Shown: positions 21,961-33,538, counted from the stretch's first letter. The stretch: 64,000 nucleotides of DNA from Periconia sp. R9002 (GCA_023627715.1 JAMAHW010000112.1:1-64000), one strand, 5' to 3'. The notes: generated from the letters alone by a model not told the origin. Program-made: numbers and translations.

Positions 21961-23453
21961 GGTGTTGGATAGTAGACTATTATGCAAGGTTGGATATTCA
22001 ACAGGAGAAATGCCCAGTACGCAAGAGGGATTAATTGGGATTCAGACGTCCATAAATACTCATGGATCGAGGTCCTGGGTAGACTCCGCTTCCTCTGTTT
22101 CTTGCTTGCCACCCGTGGCCATCAAGATTTAGCCCCTCGTTACTGGTAGTGACAGCCTTGTCAACTGAACGTACACGACGGCGGGTGAAGGGAGGCGCAT
22201 ACGCACGCAGAAAGCCGCCAAGTTCATTGGGTGTGAGGCCAAGTAACGGGGCGGCTTTGCAAAGGCCCTTGAAATAACCAGTCTTCTAGAGGCATGGCCC
22301 CGAATCGGATGATATTGAGGTCATGATGGAGGGCTGGTGTGTAATGTCTCTATTCGGCATTCAATTCAAGATGCAGCATGGTGGATTGGATGCACTCACT
22401 CCACGATGAATTATAACTCCCAATTCCTTCTCACATTTACCTAGTCCTTGATCTAGCATCGCCATGAACATACTCATATAATCCTAACCACAGTGATTGC
22501 AAACGGCCCAACTACCACGTCCAAAGAAGAACATGAAGTGAAGTCGACATTCCTTGCCTCGTATTGCAAATATGACCCGTCCGATCCGTCCCAAGCCCCC
22601 AGCCCCCAAGCCACGCATCAAAATGTGGGGTAAACCCAATCAAAAGCCACCCGATGCCAAAAGGTCAGGCATGCATTCTACACGATACTAGTCTTGGCTT
22701 ACGCACATGATCTAGCAAGCGCATCGCGAAGCGCTTTGGCCGGTATATTTTCCCCGTCCACGTTGCCTACAATACTGGAATGTATAACTTTGAAGTTACT
22801 ACATAGGCAGGCTGAGTAAATCGAATGACTCTGTAAGTTCGCACACATTACAGACCCAGGCCGTCGCATCTCTTACACTGCTCATCATCGGTAGCATAAA
22901 TTAACTATTCGTTTCTTGGTTTAGGACACCGAGCTCCTTTGTGTGAGCGAGAAAACGTCAGCCACTTCACGCGCGTCAACGAGCGATCGTGGCGCACTCG
23001 AGAAAAGAGAAGTCCACGCACGCTCCGCAGCGTGCATCTACATTACCAATCAACCCAATGAACGCACAGTTTCTCTTGCGTTGATGACGCCGCATACTTT
23101 CATGTTAATAATTACCGCGGCGTAGACACAAAGCCGATCATGTCATCTATGCGATTCTCGCAACATCGAGGTGTACCGTGTACACATCATCCACCACCCT
23201 AGCATTTTCTTAATTTATTCTATCAAGTCCGTGGTTCTTGACGATGACTCGAGAAATCTACAGACACTATGTTGTGACTACCCTTTGACTGCGTATATTT
23301 AGGGGAACATGTACAACAAAGAATTGAACTTACTCAAAGCATTCATTCTTATGGCATGTCGACCTGTGTGTCCGTCCTGGCCGAGGACGTTACCTAGTGT
23401 TCCCCCCCTGCCTGTGTCGATACACAGGGTAGCAATACCCTGTGATGACCAAC
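21961..23453. other. Intergenic, no gene seen
   Basis: It holds the promoter of the fasciclin gene and the 3' flank of the kinase gene. One dispersed repeat copy lies at 23362-23403. A short hairpin (CCTGTGT-CGAT-ACACAGG) follows at about 23411-23428. Confidence 0.45.
23362..23403 (+). repeat. Dispersed short repeat, copy 2
   Basis: Diverged copy of the sequence at 19434-19475, with the shared core GAGGACGTTACCT versus TAGGACGTTACCT. A small hairpin lies just after it. Confidence 0.5.
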
Positions 23454-24626
23454 TTACATTTCATGGCGTGCCGACTCCACTTGGAACCACTCATCCTGCA
23501 AGAGCTCCTTTGCCGTTGGCCTATCTCTTGGATCGAGTTTCATGAGCTTCAGTATAAATACCTTGTCCTCCTCAGTGACTTCCCGATCGGTAACACGCCC
23601 GAATGGTTTCATCAACTCATGAGGCACTCCGTTCATGGCATAGGCAAGGATTCTCAAAGTATCCTCGTCTGCTATATCTTTGTATGACAAAGGGTATGGT
23701 CCGAAATATTGGTGATACTTCATGAGAATCTTCAGTTCATAGTGCTCGTGATCGACGGGGACATCGGGTTCGAAAATATGCCAGTTTCCTCCCCAAATTA
23801 GGCTTATAAGCTGTGGAATAAGATTGGGTCAGTCAGTATGTTTCAAAAAAATTGACTTGATCACTTGCCGTGGCGCCGAAGGACCATATGTCTGTAGCAG
23901 TACTCCATCTCATCTGGAGTTGTGCCTCAGGGCTACGGAATATAGGTGCTCCGATAATATCACCTTCGATGGCATGTCCAGAGTCTACATGTACTGTGCT
24001 TCCACAATCGGCCAATTTCACATCCGTAAACCGGACATTCCCGTGTCCATGGTTCGCTAATATGTTATCAGGTTTGACGTCTGCAAATAAAACGATAATT
24101 AGAATTGGGGGGGACGTCTGAAAAGGACCTCCATGGATAGTATACCTGTGTGCACGTAGCCATCCTCATGCAGAACTACTAGTGCTTCCAGTACATTTCT
24201 CATCACATATTTAGCCTCCAAGAAGGTCAGCCTCTTAGCTGCCGAAGCATGCAATAGGTCATCATCAAGGTGCTTCAAAACGAGCGCTGGTGGGCCGGGA
24301 GGATCGTCTATTTCATCGATCAAGGGACGGAGAGAAGGGTCTCGAGATTGGAAGCGCTGGAGGGCATCGCGTTCGTTTTCAAGGCGAAAATGCCGAATGC
24401 TCTTGATCACGACCGTTTCTTCGCTCTGGTTGCTAAAAATACACCCCTTAGTCTGGGATTTCCAAGAACGAACCGTAACACGTACATCGCTAGCCAAATC
24501 GATGGATGAAGTTGTTTGATAATGGAGTAGGTGCTTAGCCTCCCTCTGAAAAGCTGACCTATCCCCAAAGTAGGAGACATCAATGATTTGAGAGTAAATT
24601 AGGATCCTATGATCTCTTGTTGACAT
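23454..24626 (-). CDS. Divergent serine/threonine protein kinase
   Basis: Exons 24626-24146, 24080-23869 and 23810-23454, 349 aa. Intron 1 (24081-24145) is GTATAC...TTTGCAG and rebuilds HTDVKPDNIL. Intron 2 (23811-23868) has a GC donor, ACG|GCAAGT, with acceptor CCACAG, and joins WSFGAT to LISLIWGG. Kinase landmarks: Lys in VVIKSIRHF, catalytic loop HTDVKPDN (usual HRD is HTD), metal-binding DFG replaced by DCG in KLADCGS, SPE in place of APE, DIWSFG. No clear glycine loop is present; the N-lobe is short. The C-lobe ends RDRPTAKELLQDEWF. This type is common as expanded fungal kinases. The changes at DFG and the glycine loop make reduced activity possible. Confidence 0.8.
23811..23868 (-). other. 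GC-AG intron of the kinase gene
   Basis: The intron begins GCAAGT and ends CCACAG, 58 nt, phase 0. It is the only splice in this kinase without a GT donor, and the joined protein matches kinase subdomain IX. Confidence 0.75.
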
Positions 24627-25609
24627 CGGAATTTGGCACTTGCGATGGTTAGAAGGAGGAATTGGTAGATAAGAATACGGGGATGGTAGAATATCAGCCC
24701 CGGTAAAAGGCGGCCGGAGCAGATACCTATATCGCGGATACGAAGTTGGTTAAATGTAACTAGGGTGGTTACAGCATATGATTAATGTCTCAATACACCA
24801 CGCTACGTGGTGTCTCAATAACAAACGACTCTGTACCTGGAGTTCAACATACAGGGTCTCATGAGCAGGGTGCTAGCGTGATCCGCCGAACTGACAAAGA
24901 TTGGAGTAACGTTACTTGGTTTGCATCTCTAGCTTTGTAGACACTATGGATAGTACAAAGTACTACCCGGGCTGTCCAAACCTCAAGCTAGCACGTTTAA
25001 AAAAGATAATTAAAAAGTAAAAATAACAATCGCACGACCAAAAGTCGAGGAAGGAGTGTGTAGAAAAGGTACCTCCTATTGATACTAAATCGTGAAGTAC
25101 ACCTATCTTATGACTCTAAATAAATTGTGCGTAGCGTTACTACAAACAAATAGAACGTCCCCTAACTTTCCCGTCCCGCAACCCGTGCCCGCTTACCCTC
25201 CAAGCCAACTCCCATACACAACATAGCAAAATCGTAACATCCACTCATCTGACGTGACCAACCGCTCTCCACACATATGTTTGCGAACATCGCATATATG
25301 CGGGCACGGAGGACCGACAATCACGCCTCGCCTAAATTTTCCCGTAGACGCTGCGGCACAGCACTGTCCCAAGCTCTTTGTTGGTTAACCACGAGCATAG
25401 CCAGCTGATTCGACCACTGTGTTACTTACTGAGATAACACACCGTTTCAGCCGATAAATCATTTCTCAAAAAAGTGCTAGTGTAGGCTGATTTCTGCAAG
25501 TTGCCGGCGTGGTCATTATTGCCTCCTTCCATGCCACTGGCGCTGTAGCAGTCAAAATAGTTGCGTGTACACTACTCATTTCGCGAAACAAAGAAACCTG
25601 GCCAACATC
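24627..25609. other. Intergenic, divergent promoters
   Basis: This is the shared 5' region of the kinase gene (minus) and the FAD oxidase gene (plus). It is AT-rich at 24990-25030. No gene or RNA is recognised. Confidence 0.45.
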
Positions 25610-27320
25610 ATGCTCTACGCACTTCTCGTTACCATTTACTCGCTACTTGTCTTTACGACTATACGAACACGAAGGGAACTCATGGAAAACATCACCAAAG
25701 AGCTCAACGGCGCTGAGCCTGACGCAGCTGCAGTCCCAGCATTAAGTAAACGAGTCATCCTGCTATTGCAGAAAGCTTTACCTAGCTGCATCCTTCTGCC
25801 TTCAAACGCGGATGCTTTCAACACATCAGCCAACAACTATTTCGCTCAACAGTCGAGAACAACCAGACCGGCCTGCATCGTGCGCCCGGAAACAGTCGAG
25901 CAGCTTAGCCAGGCTGTGGCTATCCTTCATCAAGAGTTTCTTACTCGGAAAACGGATGGACGTGATGAGCACGAAAATCTGGGATTTGTTTCGCTCAGAA
26001 GTGGTGGACATTCTTACGCCCGAGCCTCCGCGAGTATTGATGGTGGTGTGTTGTTGGATTTAAGTCGCTTTTCTGACATTACGATATCAAAGGATGAGCG
26101 CTCCGTGACAGTAGGTACTGGGGCTCGGTGGTCTCAAATCTACGAGGTGCTGGAGGCAAAGAACATTGCTATCCCAGGTGGGAGGAATGCTGCTGTTGGA
26201 GTGGGCGGCTTCACTCTAGGAGGTAAGCTTTGCTTCAGAATGCGATTCGAGCTTCTCTCTCAATATCCTAATACAAAATCTGCAAGGCGGAATCTCCTTC
26301 TTCTCCCAGAGATACGGGTTAGCTTGCTCCAACGTCAATTCGTACGAAGTAGTACTGGCTTCCGGGCAAGTGGTTATTGCTTCCGCAACAAGCAACCCAA
26401 AACTGTGGCGTGCGCTCAAGGGCGGCAGCAGCAATTTCGGTATCGTGACTCGCTTCACTTTCCGAGCCTTTTCCAGCGGCGATATCTGGGGAGGCTGTCT
26501 ATTCTCGCCAAGTTTCGAATCCTCTCGCTCCATAGACCTATTCCACAAATTCGTCGCCAGAGCCGACCCTAAAAATCCCAACGTTGACTACGATGAATAC
26601 GCCTCAGGCCCCATAGTATGCTTCTGCTACCTCCAACGCCCCGGCATAGAAATCATCTCAACCTTCCTCACGTACACAAACTCGCCTCCCTCAACTTCCG
26701 AATGGCCACCATGCTGGCAAACCTCCGGCTTCAAATCCCTCTGGCGGTACTGGAGCACCGTCCAGCCCCGTACTCTACACAGCGCATGCCGCGACCTCGC
26801 CATCGGCGAAAAACCATCCCTACCCCAAACCATCGCCAGCACAATCGTCAAAAACGACAAACCCACACTCGAAGCAGCGTACACCTTCTACCGCTCAGCC
26901 TGTACAGAAGTCAAAAACGTCAAAGGCAAGGGCATTCGATTCGTTTTCGTTATGCAACCCCTCCTCCCTGCGTGGATGCACAAAGGCGATCCCAATTACC
27001 TAGGCCTAGAGAACTCCCTGACCGAACCGCACATTCTGATAAGCTTCAGTCCGGTGTGGACAGACACAACCCACAACGACTTTGTAGAAAACCTGGTCCG
27101 CAAGACGATTGGGAAGATAGAGAGCTATGCGCGCGAGCGGGGGACGTATCACCCGTACAAATATGTCAACTACTGCGCGGCGTGGCAGGACCCGTTTGAG
27201 GGGCACGGCTCGTCGAATTTGGAGATCCTAAGAGGAATCAGCAGGCAGTACGATTCCGAGGGCTTTTTTCAACACGGGTGTCCTGGTGGGTTTAAGCTTC
27301 CTGGCTTGAAGAGTTCTTAA
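25610..27320 (+). CDS. FAD-linked oxidoreductase, BBE/PCMH type
   Basis: Exons 25610-26222 and 26287-27320, 548 aa. The intron 26223-26286 (GTAAGC...CCTAAT...GCAAG) joins GFTLGG to ISFFSQRYG. An N-terminal hydrophobic segment (MLYALLVTIYSLLVF) suggests secretion or a membrane anchor. The FAD-binding region has FVSLRSGGHSYA; His134 is the usual site of covalent flavin attachment. It is followed by VTVGTGARWSQIYEVL, PGGRNAAVGVGGFTLGGG and GGSSNFGIVTRF. The C-terminus has the berberine-bridge element with Y-x-NYCAAWQDPF. Members oxidise alcohols, sugars or secondary metabolites; the substrate here is unknown. The start is the first true ATG, since the ORF upstream begins only with GTG. No biosynthetic cluster is evident around it. 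Confidence 0.88.
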
Positions 27321-27925
27321 GATTGGTACTACTTATTGTAAAGTATGTTTGTAGCTATGTCATGATGTTGGGGCCACACCCATGTAGATGCCTTAGCATC
27401 CCTAGAGAGATACCTAAGTAGCTATCCTTTTCACCCCAATAAACACAAGGCCATGATCCACCAGGCTATCACACTTGATGAACCATCACGCTAATCAAAT
27501 TGCGCTGCTTCTATTATATCTGTGATGACGCTGTACGCATGTGGAGCGGGAGGGGGGTTCCAGCGAGATATGATGGTCATCTGGGTGGAAAGCATGAGTA
27601 GTACGTAGATGTATTTCTAATGTTTATTTGTTGGAACGCTGATAGATGAAATGCTAGCAATACACGTACCACGCTCTAGAAACGGTACGTACGTAAGCTA
27701 CATGTGTAGCTACTACTCACATCAATATGGCTTCACTTGCCACTCTCCCCCTACCGGACTCACTCCAAAAAGCGCCAGACCTCCGCTCCAACCTCCACAA
27801 AAAAATATACACAAAAAAATAACAACACAGAATGCTAAACAAACAAAACCCCAGCAAAACAACGCCATGCTAAACAAAACCCAAAAAAAAAACCCCCCAA
27901 CTCCGTACCATGCAACATCTCGACA
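27321..27925. other. Convergent intergenic region
   Basis: It contains an A-rich, C-rich low-complexity stretch at 27775-27910. The plus-strand ORF there (27651-28142) is antisense overlap and is not called. Confidence 0.45.
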
Positions 27926-30589
27926 CTACCCCACAACCTCATCCGCCCCCATCCCCCTAACCCCCTCCTCCATCCACGCCCTCGTCGCTTGCGTCGTCAT
28001 CGCCGTCGCAACACGCGACGCCCTCACCGCCGTCGCAGTAGCAGCGCTCCTTACATCGTACACAGCCGGAACCTGTTTCCACAGCGGCAAGAGAAAAAAC
28101 TTCCACAGCGGCACCCACCAGAACCGTATGAAGACGCGATAAAACATGGTGGGGATGACGAAGGGGAATTTGGGGGCGCCGTAGGTGACGCCGTAATCGA
28201 CCATGATGGAGGCGTGGGTGTGGTGGCAAAAGGCTTCGCTGTTTGTTACAAGTGTTAGTTTTGAAAAGGGGGTTTGGGATGGGAGGTGGAGAAGAGAGAA
28301 GGTGAGGTAATGAGGAAGGAAGGGCAAGACGTACCAAGCGACATTCTCCGCGACAAACCAGGTGAAGAAGGTTAACAGGAAGATGCTGAGTCCCGTTAAG
28401 CCCCAACCCCACGAACTCGTCTTTTTGAGGTTCTTGTCGTAAAAGAGACCTTTTAAGCCTTTCCAGAACGTCCATCTCGCCACGGGCTCATGATCGTGAT
28501 GATGATCGCAGGAACAGGTTTTTGTGGCAGCAGTACGCGTTCGTACTTGCTCTCCGCTCCTTTCCGCCTCTTCGCCCTGTTCGACCTGTCGTTCTAACTT
28601 GCCAATTCCACGTCCTACCTGTCGTATCCCCGTGCTGACGGCACGTAGACGGTCGTTCATACTGTGAAGGAGTTTATGTTCGTCCTGGCGGACGCGCTCG
28701 GCTGGGTTGCGGGGCGGGGCGTCGGTGGAGAGGTGGAAGTCCGGGAGGGTGGTTTCATCCTCTGAAGTTCCAGCGTGTGGGCTGATTAGTTCTTCAAGAG
28801 AGTTGATGGTGGATTCACCATATTCATTTTTCCCTTGCTCAAGGACGGCTTGTAGGGCTGAGCGGGGGAGATTGGGTTTGATGGCTTCGGGTGGGGCGGT
28901 GGGTGGTTCCTCTTTTGTGGGAGCTGCGGCCTGTTTTTGCGGGGAGCGTTTACTGGGACTACCATTCTTGGACGATTTGGTGGGATCTGACGGAGCTTCT
29001 GGTGGTGGCTTCAATACGGTTGCAGCTCGAGGAGTGTCGATCCAAGCGCCAGTTACTACAGGAGTTTTTGGATTCAACACGGATCGTTCCGCGGGAATGG
29101 GTGTGGCAGCGAAATCTTTTGCTGAATAGTCTTCTGGTGGTGGTGCAGGAGCTGACGGAGATTTTGTACTGCTCTCGCCTTTTGTTTGTTCGCGTGGGGC
29201 AATCCGCGATCGAGGGATCTTACTGCTCCCTGCTTCTCGTTGTGTGGTATATGAATTTTTAGCATCTTTTTCTGACCGGCTGACCACTGTGCTTGATTCT
29301 ACCCTTGCGACGGCTTTTTCGTTGCCTGACAGCTCCGTACTTTCAGCGTTCATAGTGACTGATGAGTTATCTGGTTTCTCTGCATGTGCAGTGTGTGGTC
29401 GCCCTGTGACTCTGCCAGGGCTGGGGGTGCTGGATAGCCTGGAAAGCCTTCTTAGCAAATCGTGAGAGTCGTCTCTTCTTTGTGGCGGACGTATCAACCC
29501 AGATCGAGAGTATGCGCTGATAGATTCCGAGCTGATTTTGTGCACAACAATCGGTGAATTTTCGGTATCCTGGCTGGTAACCGGTTGTGACTTGCCAATG
29601 GTTTGCCACGAATTTGCTTGTTTACGCGATCGTTCGGTTAGTCCTGACTCTCTCGTTTGCTCTGCAGCCTTGATCCCATTCGATTGGTGGGTTGTAGACC
29701 TTGCAACCATAGAAAGAAAGCGTTGTTCCTGTCTGTATGTGCTCTCCTGTATCTCCTCCGGCGGGCTTGCGGTAGCAGCCAGGTCTTCCTCGCTCTCAAG
29801 TTCTCTCTGGCGGATGTCATCCAACGCTGTGCTTCGCGGAATGTACGGTGTAGATGCTATCACCGACGCGTTATTCAGATCGAAACTCCAATCGTCGTCG
29901 AATCTATTCTGCCTCTGAGCGGCAGGTGTGCCCTGAAGTGAACTCTTGTGCGAAAGCGGGCTGTCCTCGATGGACGGATGTGGGAGGTCTGAGGCGGGGA
30001 CGTGTGGGCTTTCGGTATGCTGCGGAGTGCCGGGACCTTGAGGCTCGTCGACCGTAATGGTGCGCATCCAATCCCTCCTTGTTCTTCCTTTCCTCCCCCA
30101 ACTAGAGGGTGGTCGTATGGCGGGGTCTGATCTTGCCGAGCCATTGCTGCTGGGCGGACTTTCCCGTCTGAATGGGGCGTTCGCTCCTGCTGCGGTACCA
30201 CTTCCAACATTGTTATGTCTCTCGAGATTCTCCAAAGTGACGCCGACGCGGGGGTGTGTTCGCGCCTTGCGAAAAGCGTGCACTTGGCCGTGAGGCGCGT
30301 CATTCAAGCGGCGCTCGTCGCGCGCATTGCGGATCAGCATGCGATCGAACTCGTCGGCTTCGGGGTCATTTTCCAGGTCTGTTAATGACTCATGTATGTC
30401 GTCTTGGGCGGTTGGCGGTTCTTCCTGGGCCATTGTAAAAGGTCCATCTGTGCGGTGTCGTGAATGAGGCGGGTAGTCATGATAATGGTTATTCGCGCCT
30501 ACAAGATGGGCCGAAAGCGGGGAGAGTGGCTGCAGTGGCCGGCGCGTAGTCATTGGCGGAGCAGGAGCGATTACATAGCAGCGCGTCAC
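27926..30589 (-). CDS. Large Ser/Pro-rich membrane protein, function unknown
   Basis: The open frame is 887 aa unspliced. A strong intron candidate at 28239-28334 (GTACGT, branch AACTAAC, acceptor AACAG, 96 nt) is a multiple of three and stop-free, and removing it gives about 855 aa. The first 600 residues are charged and Ser/Pro-rich with a conserved-looking block (DDDWSFDLNNASVIASTPYI, then PRSTALDDIRQRE). A His/Cys patch (CSCDHHHDH) precedes a C-terminal membrane segment (GWGLTGLSIFLLTFFTWFVAEN) and further hydrophobic stretches. The layout recalls fungal nuclear-envelope or spindle-pole proteins, but I do not recognise the family. Start could be 30589 or one of the next ATGs (MTTRRPLQ at 30553). 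Confidence 0.6.
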   Translation of the reverse strand: MTRCYVIAPAPPMTTRRPLQPLSPLSAHLVGANNHYHDYPPHSRHRTDGPFTMAQEEPPTAQDDIHESLTDLENDPEADEFDRMLIRNARDERRLNDAPHGQVHAFRKARTHPRVGVTLENLERHNNVGSGTAAGANAPFRRESPPSSNGSARSDPAIRPPSSWGRKGRTRRDWMRTITVDEPQGPGTPQHTESPHVPASDLPHPSIEDSPLSHKSSLQGTPAAQRQNRFDDDWSFDLNNASVIASTPYIPRSTALDDIRQRELESEEDLAATASPPEEIQESTYRQEQRFLSMVARSTTHQSNGIKAAEQTRESGLTERSRKQANSWQTIGKSQPVTSQDTENSPIVVHKISSESISAYSRSGLIRPPQRRDDSHDLLRRLSRLSSTPSPGRVTGRPHTAHAEKPDNSSVTMNAESTELSGNEKAVARVESSTVVSRSEKDAKNSYTTQREAGSSKIPRSRIAPREQTKGESSTKSPSAPAPPPEDYSAKDFAATPIPAERSVLNPKTPVVTGAWIDTPRAATVLKPPPEAPSDPTKSSKNGSPSKRSPQKQAAAPTKEEPPTAPPEAIKPNLPRSALQAVLEQGKNEYGESTINSLEELISPHAGTSEDETTLPDFHLSTDAPPRNPAERVRQDEHKLLHSMNDRLRAVSTGIRQVGRGIGKLERQVEQGEEAERSGEQVRTRTAATKTCSCDHHHDHEPVARWTFWKGLKGLFYDKNLKKTSSWGWGLTGLSIFLLTFFTWFVAENVAWYVLPFLPHYLTFSLLHLPSQTPFSKLTLVTNSEAFCHHTHASIMVDYGVTYGAPKFPFVIPTMFYRVFIRFWWVPLWKFFLLPLWKQVPAVYDVRSAATATAVRASRVATAMTTQATRAWMEEGVRGMGADEVVG

Positions 30590-30865
30590 AGCATGTGCAG
30601 TACAAGTTGAGCTTCTCGGAAAAGGTTGAAATATTCAATTCGCGTGTTCTAGAAAAATGTTGCGTTCGCGTCGGTTGTGTCTGACATTTTACGCGTTGCC
30701 CACCACGACAGCTTTCGAGTAACTGATCCGTGCGCAGCGATCTACGCAGGGATTGTGACCTATTCATCTGATAACCTGGTTGGCTCAACTTGCTCTCATT
30801 TGAAATCCTTACAGTCCCGCATTTATGTACTTTGCTTATATGTTGAATATTATAATATGATGAAT

Positions 30866-33538
30866 TCATAGCGGCTCCTGGTCATCGATCGCTTCTAACC
30901 GCGTCTGCACCATCGCCGGATCAGATTGTCCTTGTTCGTCCGTCCAAGACCGCAGTACTTCCTCTCGCATGACCCTGCGTGGTGCTCTTTTCGCCGTGAA
31001 AAGCTCAAACTGGGCAAATCCCTGCTCTGGCAATAGGTCCAACCCGTCCAAGCACACCCATGCCCCAGACTCGAATTCTCGTACCTGTTTCATTAAAGGT
31101 GTGTTCAACGTTCTATACGCGAGCTCAACTACAACTCCTCCCGTCGGGCTGTGCATCCATTGTGGGGGCATTGTAAAGCCAGGCGCAGGCAAATCTCCGG
31201 CTGCGTGGGTTGGGATGCATGACAATACAATGGTTGGTGGTCGAAGTTCAGCTGGCCAGGCATCGTCCCGTGAGAGGAGGACGTGGAATGCCGGCTTTGG
31301 GGTCTGCCCGTTCAAGGGAAGCAGACCCGTGTCTGCTGAGGTAGCAACGAGGCGATCGAAATGCGATACAAGCTTCTCGGCGTGCGAGGCGGTTCTGTTA
31401 TATATCACAATGTGCTTCACTCCAAGCTGTAGCATAGCGTACACGGCGGCGCGCGCCATGCCACCTGCACCGACGACTAGACCGCACGTACTTGGCCTGA
31501 CCGCGTTTGCGGGTGATAGCCCTCTTCGGATGCACGATTTGATCCCGATCCAGTCCGTATTGTCTCCATACAAGGCTTTGACAGGCCCCGACTGGTTTCT
31601 TTCTTTACATAGATCTAGATCACCAGGTATGCTCCCATCTTCGTTGACATGGCGCACCGGAATCAGAGTGTTGACTGCGCCAATAGCGCGTGCATGTCGA
31701 CTCATGGAATGAACAAGCGATATTACTTCTAGCTTGAAAGGCTGTGTGATGGCGGTACCTCCAAAACTTGGGTCTTGCACTAACTCCTGAAGTGTGTTGA
31801 GCGTCGATGTTTGTACTGTTGTATAGGTGTGTGGCATGCCGCAAGCCTTGTAGGCAGCTTTGTGCATAGCGGGAGATAAGCTGTACCCAGCATGTGCACC
31901 AACGATGTAGAATCTCATGGGATCGTAGGTAAATGATGCATACAGAATGTGGGTTGCCTCTCGCACCGTAAGCCACGAGGTTTCTGGATTGTGTTCGGTT
32001 CTGGCTTGGAATGACGGCCCGTCTCTTACTGATGCCGGTATCACGCTGGTGAGAACTTGATTGAAACATGCCGAGCGGCGTCCCGGGCGCCCAGTGTTGA
32101 AGCATATCAAAGGGATAGCGCGAGGTTTCTCATAAATCTTATTGCGGAAACTCTGGATCGCTTGATTGTCGTCCATGAAGTTGGCTGGCCGAGTGAATCT
32201 CACAGCGGCGCATCCTAGACGCATGGCGGCATCGTATTTCTCGATCCAAAATGGATTGTACCAATCAACTGAGGTGTGCAGATGCCCGATGATCTTGCTT
32301 GACCCTCGCGAGTCGATAATATCACGCACAGTTGCTTCGTCCAGAGATAGATCGACAGTAGCGAACTCAGGCGCCATTCGCAAACCGTGTCGTACGTGTT
32401 CCAAATAAGCTGTAGTGGAATCATGTTCCGATGCAGGCATAACATGGTATATGATGGGAACCACAGTGCTTCTTCGAATTTTTGCTATTGCATTGCTAAT
32501 GCAATCTGCTCTTTGTGTTGGGAGTTGTTGGAGGCGGGCGTCGATTGCTGTAGGCTCAACGACCACTTCAAAAGCATCCGACCCGAACTCCAATTCTTCA
32601 ATGTCTACATCGTCTGGTTGAAGATCAGTCAGCGGTACCTGGACAGCGCATGTGTATTTCCTAAGTTCCACGGGAACCTCTGACAAAGGAAAGCCAGGCT
32701 CGAAGGAGATGGGAACGCCCTGGCCCACACCATAAGTCGCGGTTGGCGATATTATCATAGAAAGAAACTTTAGAAAAGTACGTTCGGCGCGCTTCAGCGT
32801 AAGAAATGCAGGGACCGACGGTTGGTTCACAGGCACCACAGACATGGCGGCCTTGCTTTCGGAAATGTTATAGAATTCATAATTAGAGCATCGTCGAAAT
32901 ATTGGGGCTGTGAAGGTGACCAAGTCCTGCAGTTTAGACAGTTCAAGGACCTCCAGGTACCGATGGACACTCGCAGTGTCACGGATAATATGAATAACCG
33001 GATGTGTGTGGGAGAACTCCTGAAGCAGGACTTGGCCGCTTCGTTCCAGAGCACTACCGTTGCATACTATTATGGCGTCTTTATCGTGGTTCTGAAGTAT
33101 ATTACGCAGCAATTCTTCCTGTCGGAGGTTGTGATTTGATGCTCCAAATTGTTTCCTGTATTTTGCGGAGGAGAATCCTGTTGCTTCTTGGAAACGATTC
33201 TCAATATCAATCACTCGGCGGCGGCACGCCATTGAGGCCATAATGGCCAATGTAGACTTCCCCGTCCCGCGTATCCCCACAAGTACGATGGATGCATTAG
33301 GATCGAAATGTCGACGGCACTCTCCAGGAGGAGGTACGGGGGTTGGGGTAGTTCGAGGTGTAGATCGAGCGCTTGAATTATGAGAGTCTGCAACACCTCC
33401 TAGGTGCCGACTGTAATTGTAAGAAGCAGGTGTTTTTGCGCGCGGGAGGGGTGGCGGGGATGCCCACTCGATGCTCGGTGTGGCATCATCAATCATGGAC
33501 GAGAATGACCGTTTCGAGCCCACGGCGGCTGTGGCCAT
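30866..33538 (-). CDS. qutR: Quinate pathway repressor (AROM-derived)
   Basis: A single-exon ORF of 890 aa. It has the layout of QutR/QA-1S, a repressor derived from the three C-terminal domains of the pentafunctional AROM protein. A shikimate-kinase-like domain carries P-loop GIRGTGKS at about 88-95. A type I dehydroquinase-like domain lies around 350-560. A shikimate-dehydrogenase-like domain (AHAGYSLSPAMHKAAYKA, GDNTDWIG, VVGAGGMARAAVYA) ends the protein. It is known to block the activator QutA when quinate is absent. The length is close to the known fungal repressors. The Ser/Pro-rich N-terminus is lineage-specific. It is transcribed divergently from the activator gene at 34147, the usual regulatory pair. 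Confidence 0.93.
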   Translation of the reverse strand: MATAAVGSKRSFSSMIDDATPSIEWASPPPLPRAKTPASYNYSRHLGGVADSHNSSARSTPRTTPTPVPPPGECRRHFDPNASIVLVGIRGTGKSTLAIMASMACRRRVIDIENRFQEATGFSSAKYRKQFGASNHNLRQEELLRNILQNHDKDAIIVCNGSALERSGQVLLQEFSHTHPVIHIIRDTASVHRYLEVLELSKLQDLVTFTAPIFRRCSNYEFYNISESKAAMSVVPVNQPSVPAFLTLKRAERTFLKFLSMIISPTATYGVGQGVPISFEPGFPLSEVPVELRKYTCAVQVPLTDLQPDDVDIEELEFGSDAFEVVVEPTAIDARLQQLPTQRADCISNAIAKIRRSTVVPIIYHVMPASEHDSTTAYLEHVRHGLRMAPEFATVDLSLDEATVRDIIDSRGSSKIIGHLHTSVDWYNPFWIEKYDAAMRLGCAAVRFTRPANFMDDNQAIQSFRNKIYEKPRAIPLICFNTGRPGRRSACFNQVLTSVIPASVRDGPSFQARTEHNPETSWLTVREATHILYASFTYDPMRFYIVGAHAGYSLSPAMHKAAYKACGMPHTYTTVQTSTLNTLQELVQDPSFGGTAITQPFKLEVISLVHSMSRHARAIGAVNTLIPVRHVNEDGSIPGDLDLCKERNQSGPVKALYGDNTDWIGIKSCIRRGLSPANAVRPSTCGLVVGAGGMARAAVYAMLQLGVKHIVIYNRTASHAEKLVSHFDRLVATSADTGLLPLNGQTPKPAFHVLLSRDDAWPAELRPPTIVLSCIPTHAAGDLPAPGFTMPPQWMHSPTGGVVVELAYRTLNTPLMKQVREFESGAWVCLDGLDLLPEQGFAQFELFTAKRAPRRVMREEVLRSWTDEQGQSDPAMVQTRLEAIDDQEPL

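Noticed and set aside
23411..23428. Hairpin CCTGTGT-CGAT-ACACAGG as a terminator or RNA gene
   Set aside because: Seven-base stem only, in a region with a dispersed repeat. Too short to call.
31620..32105. 161-codon ORF overlapping qutR in another frame
   Set aside because: Shadow of the repressor gene, whose own frame has strong AROM-like homology throughout.
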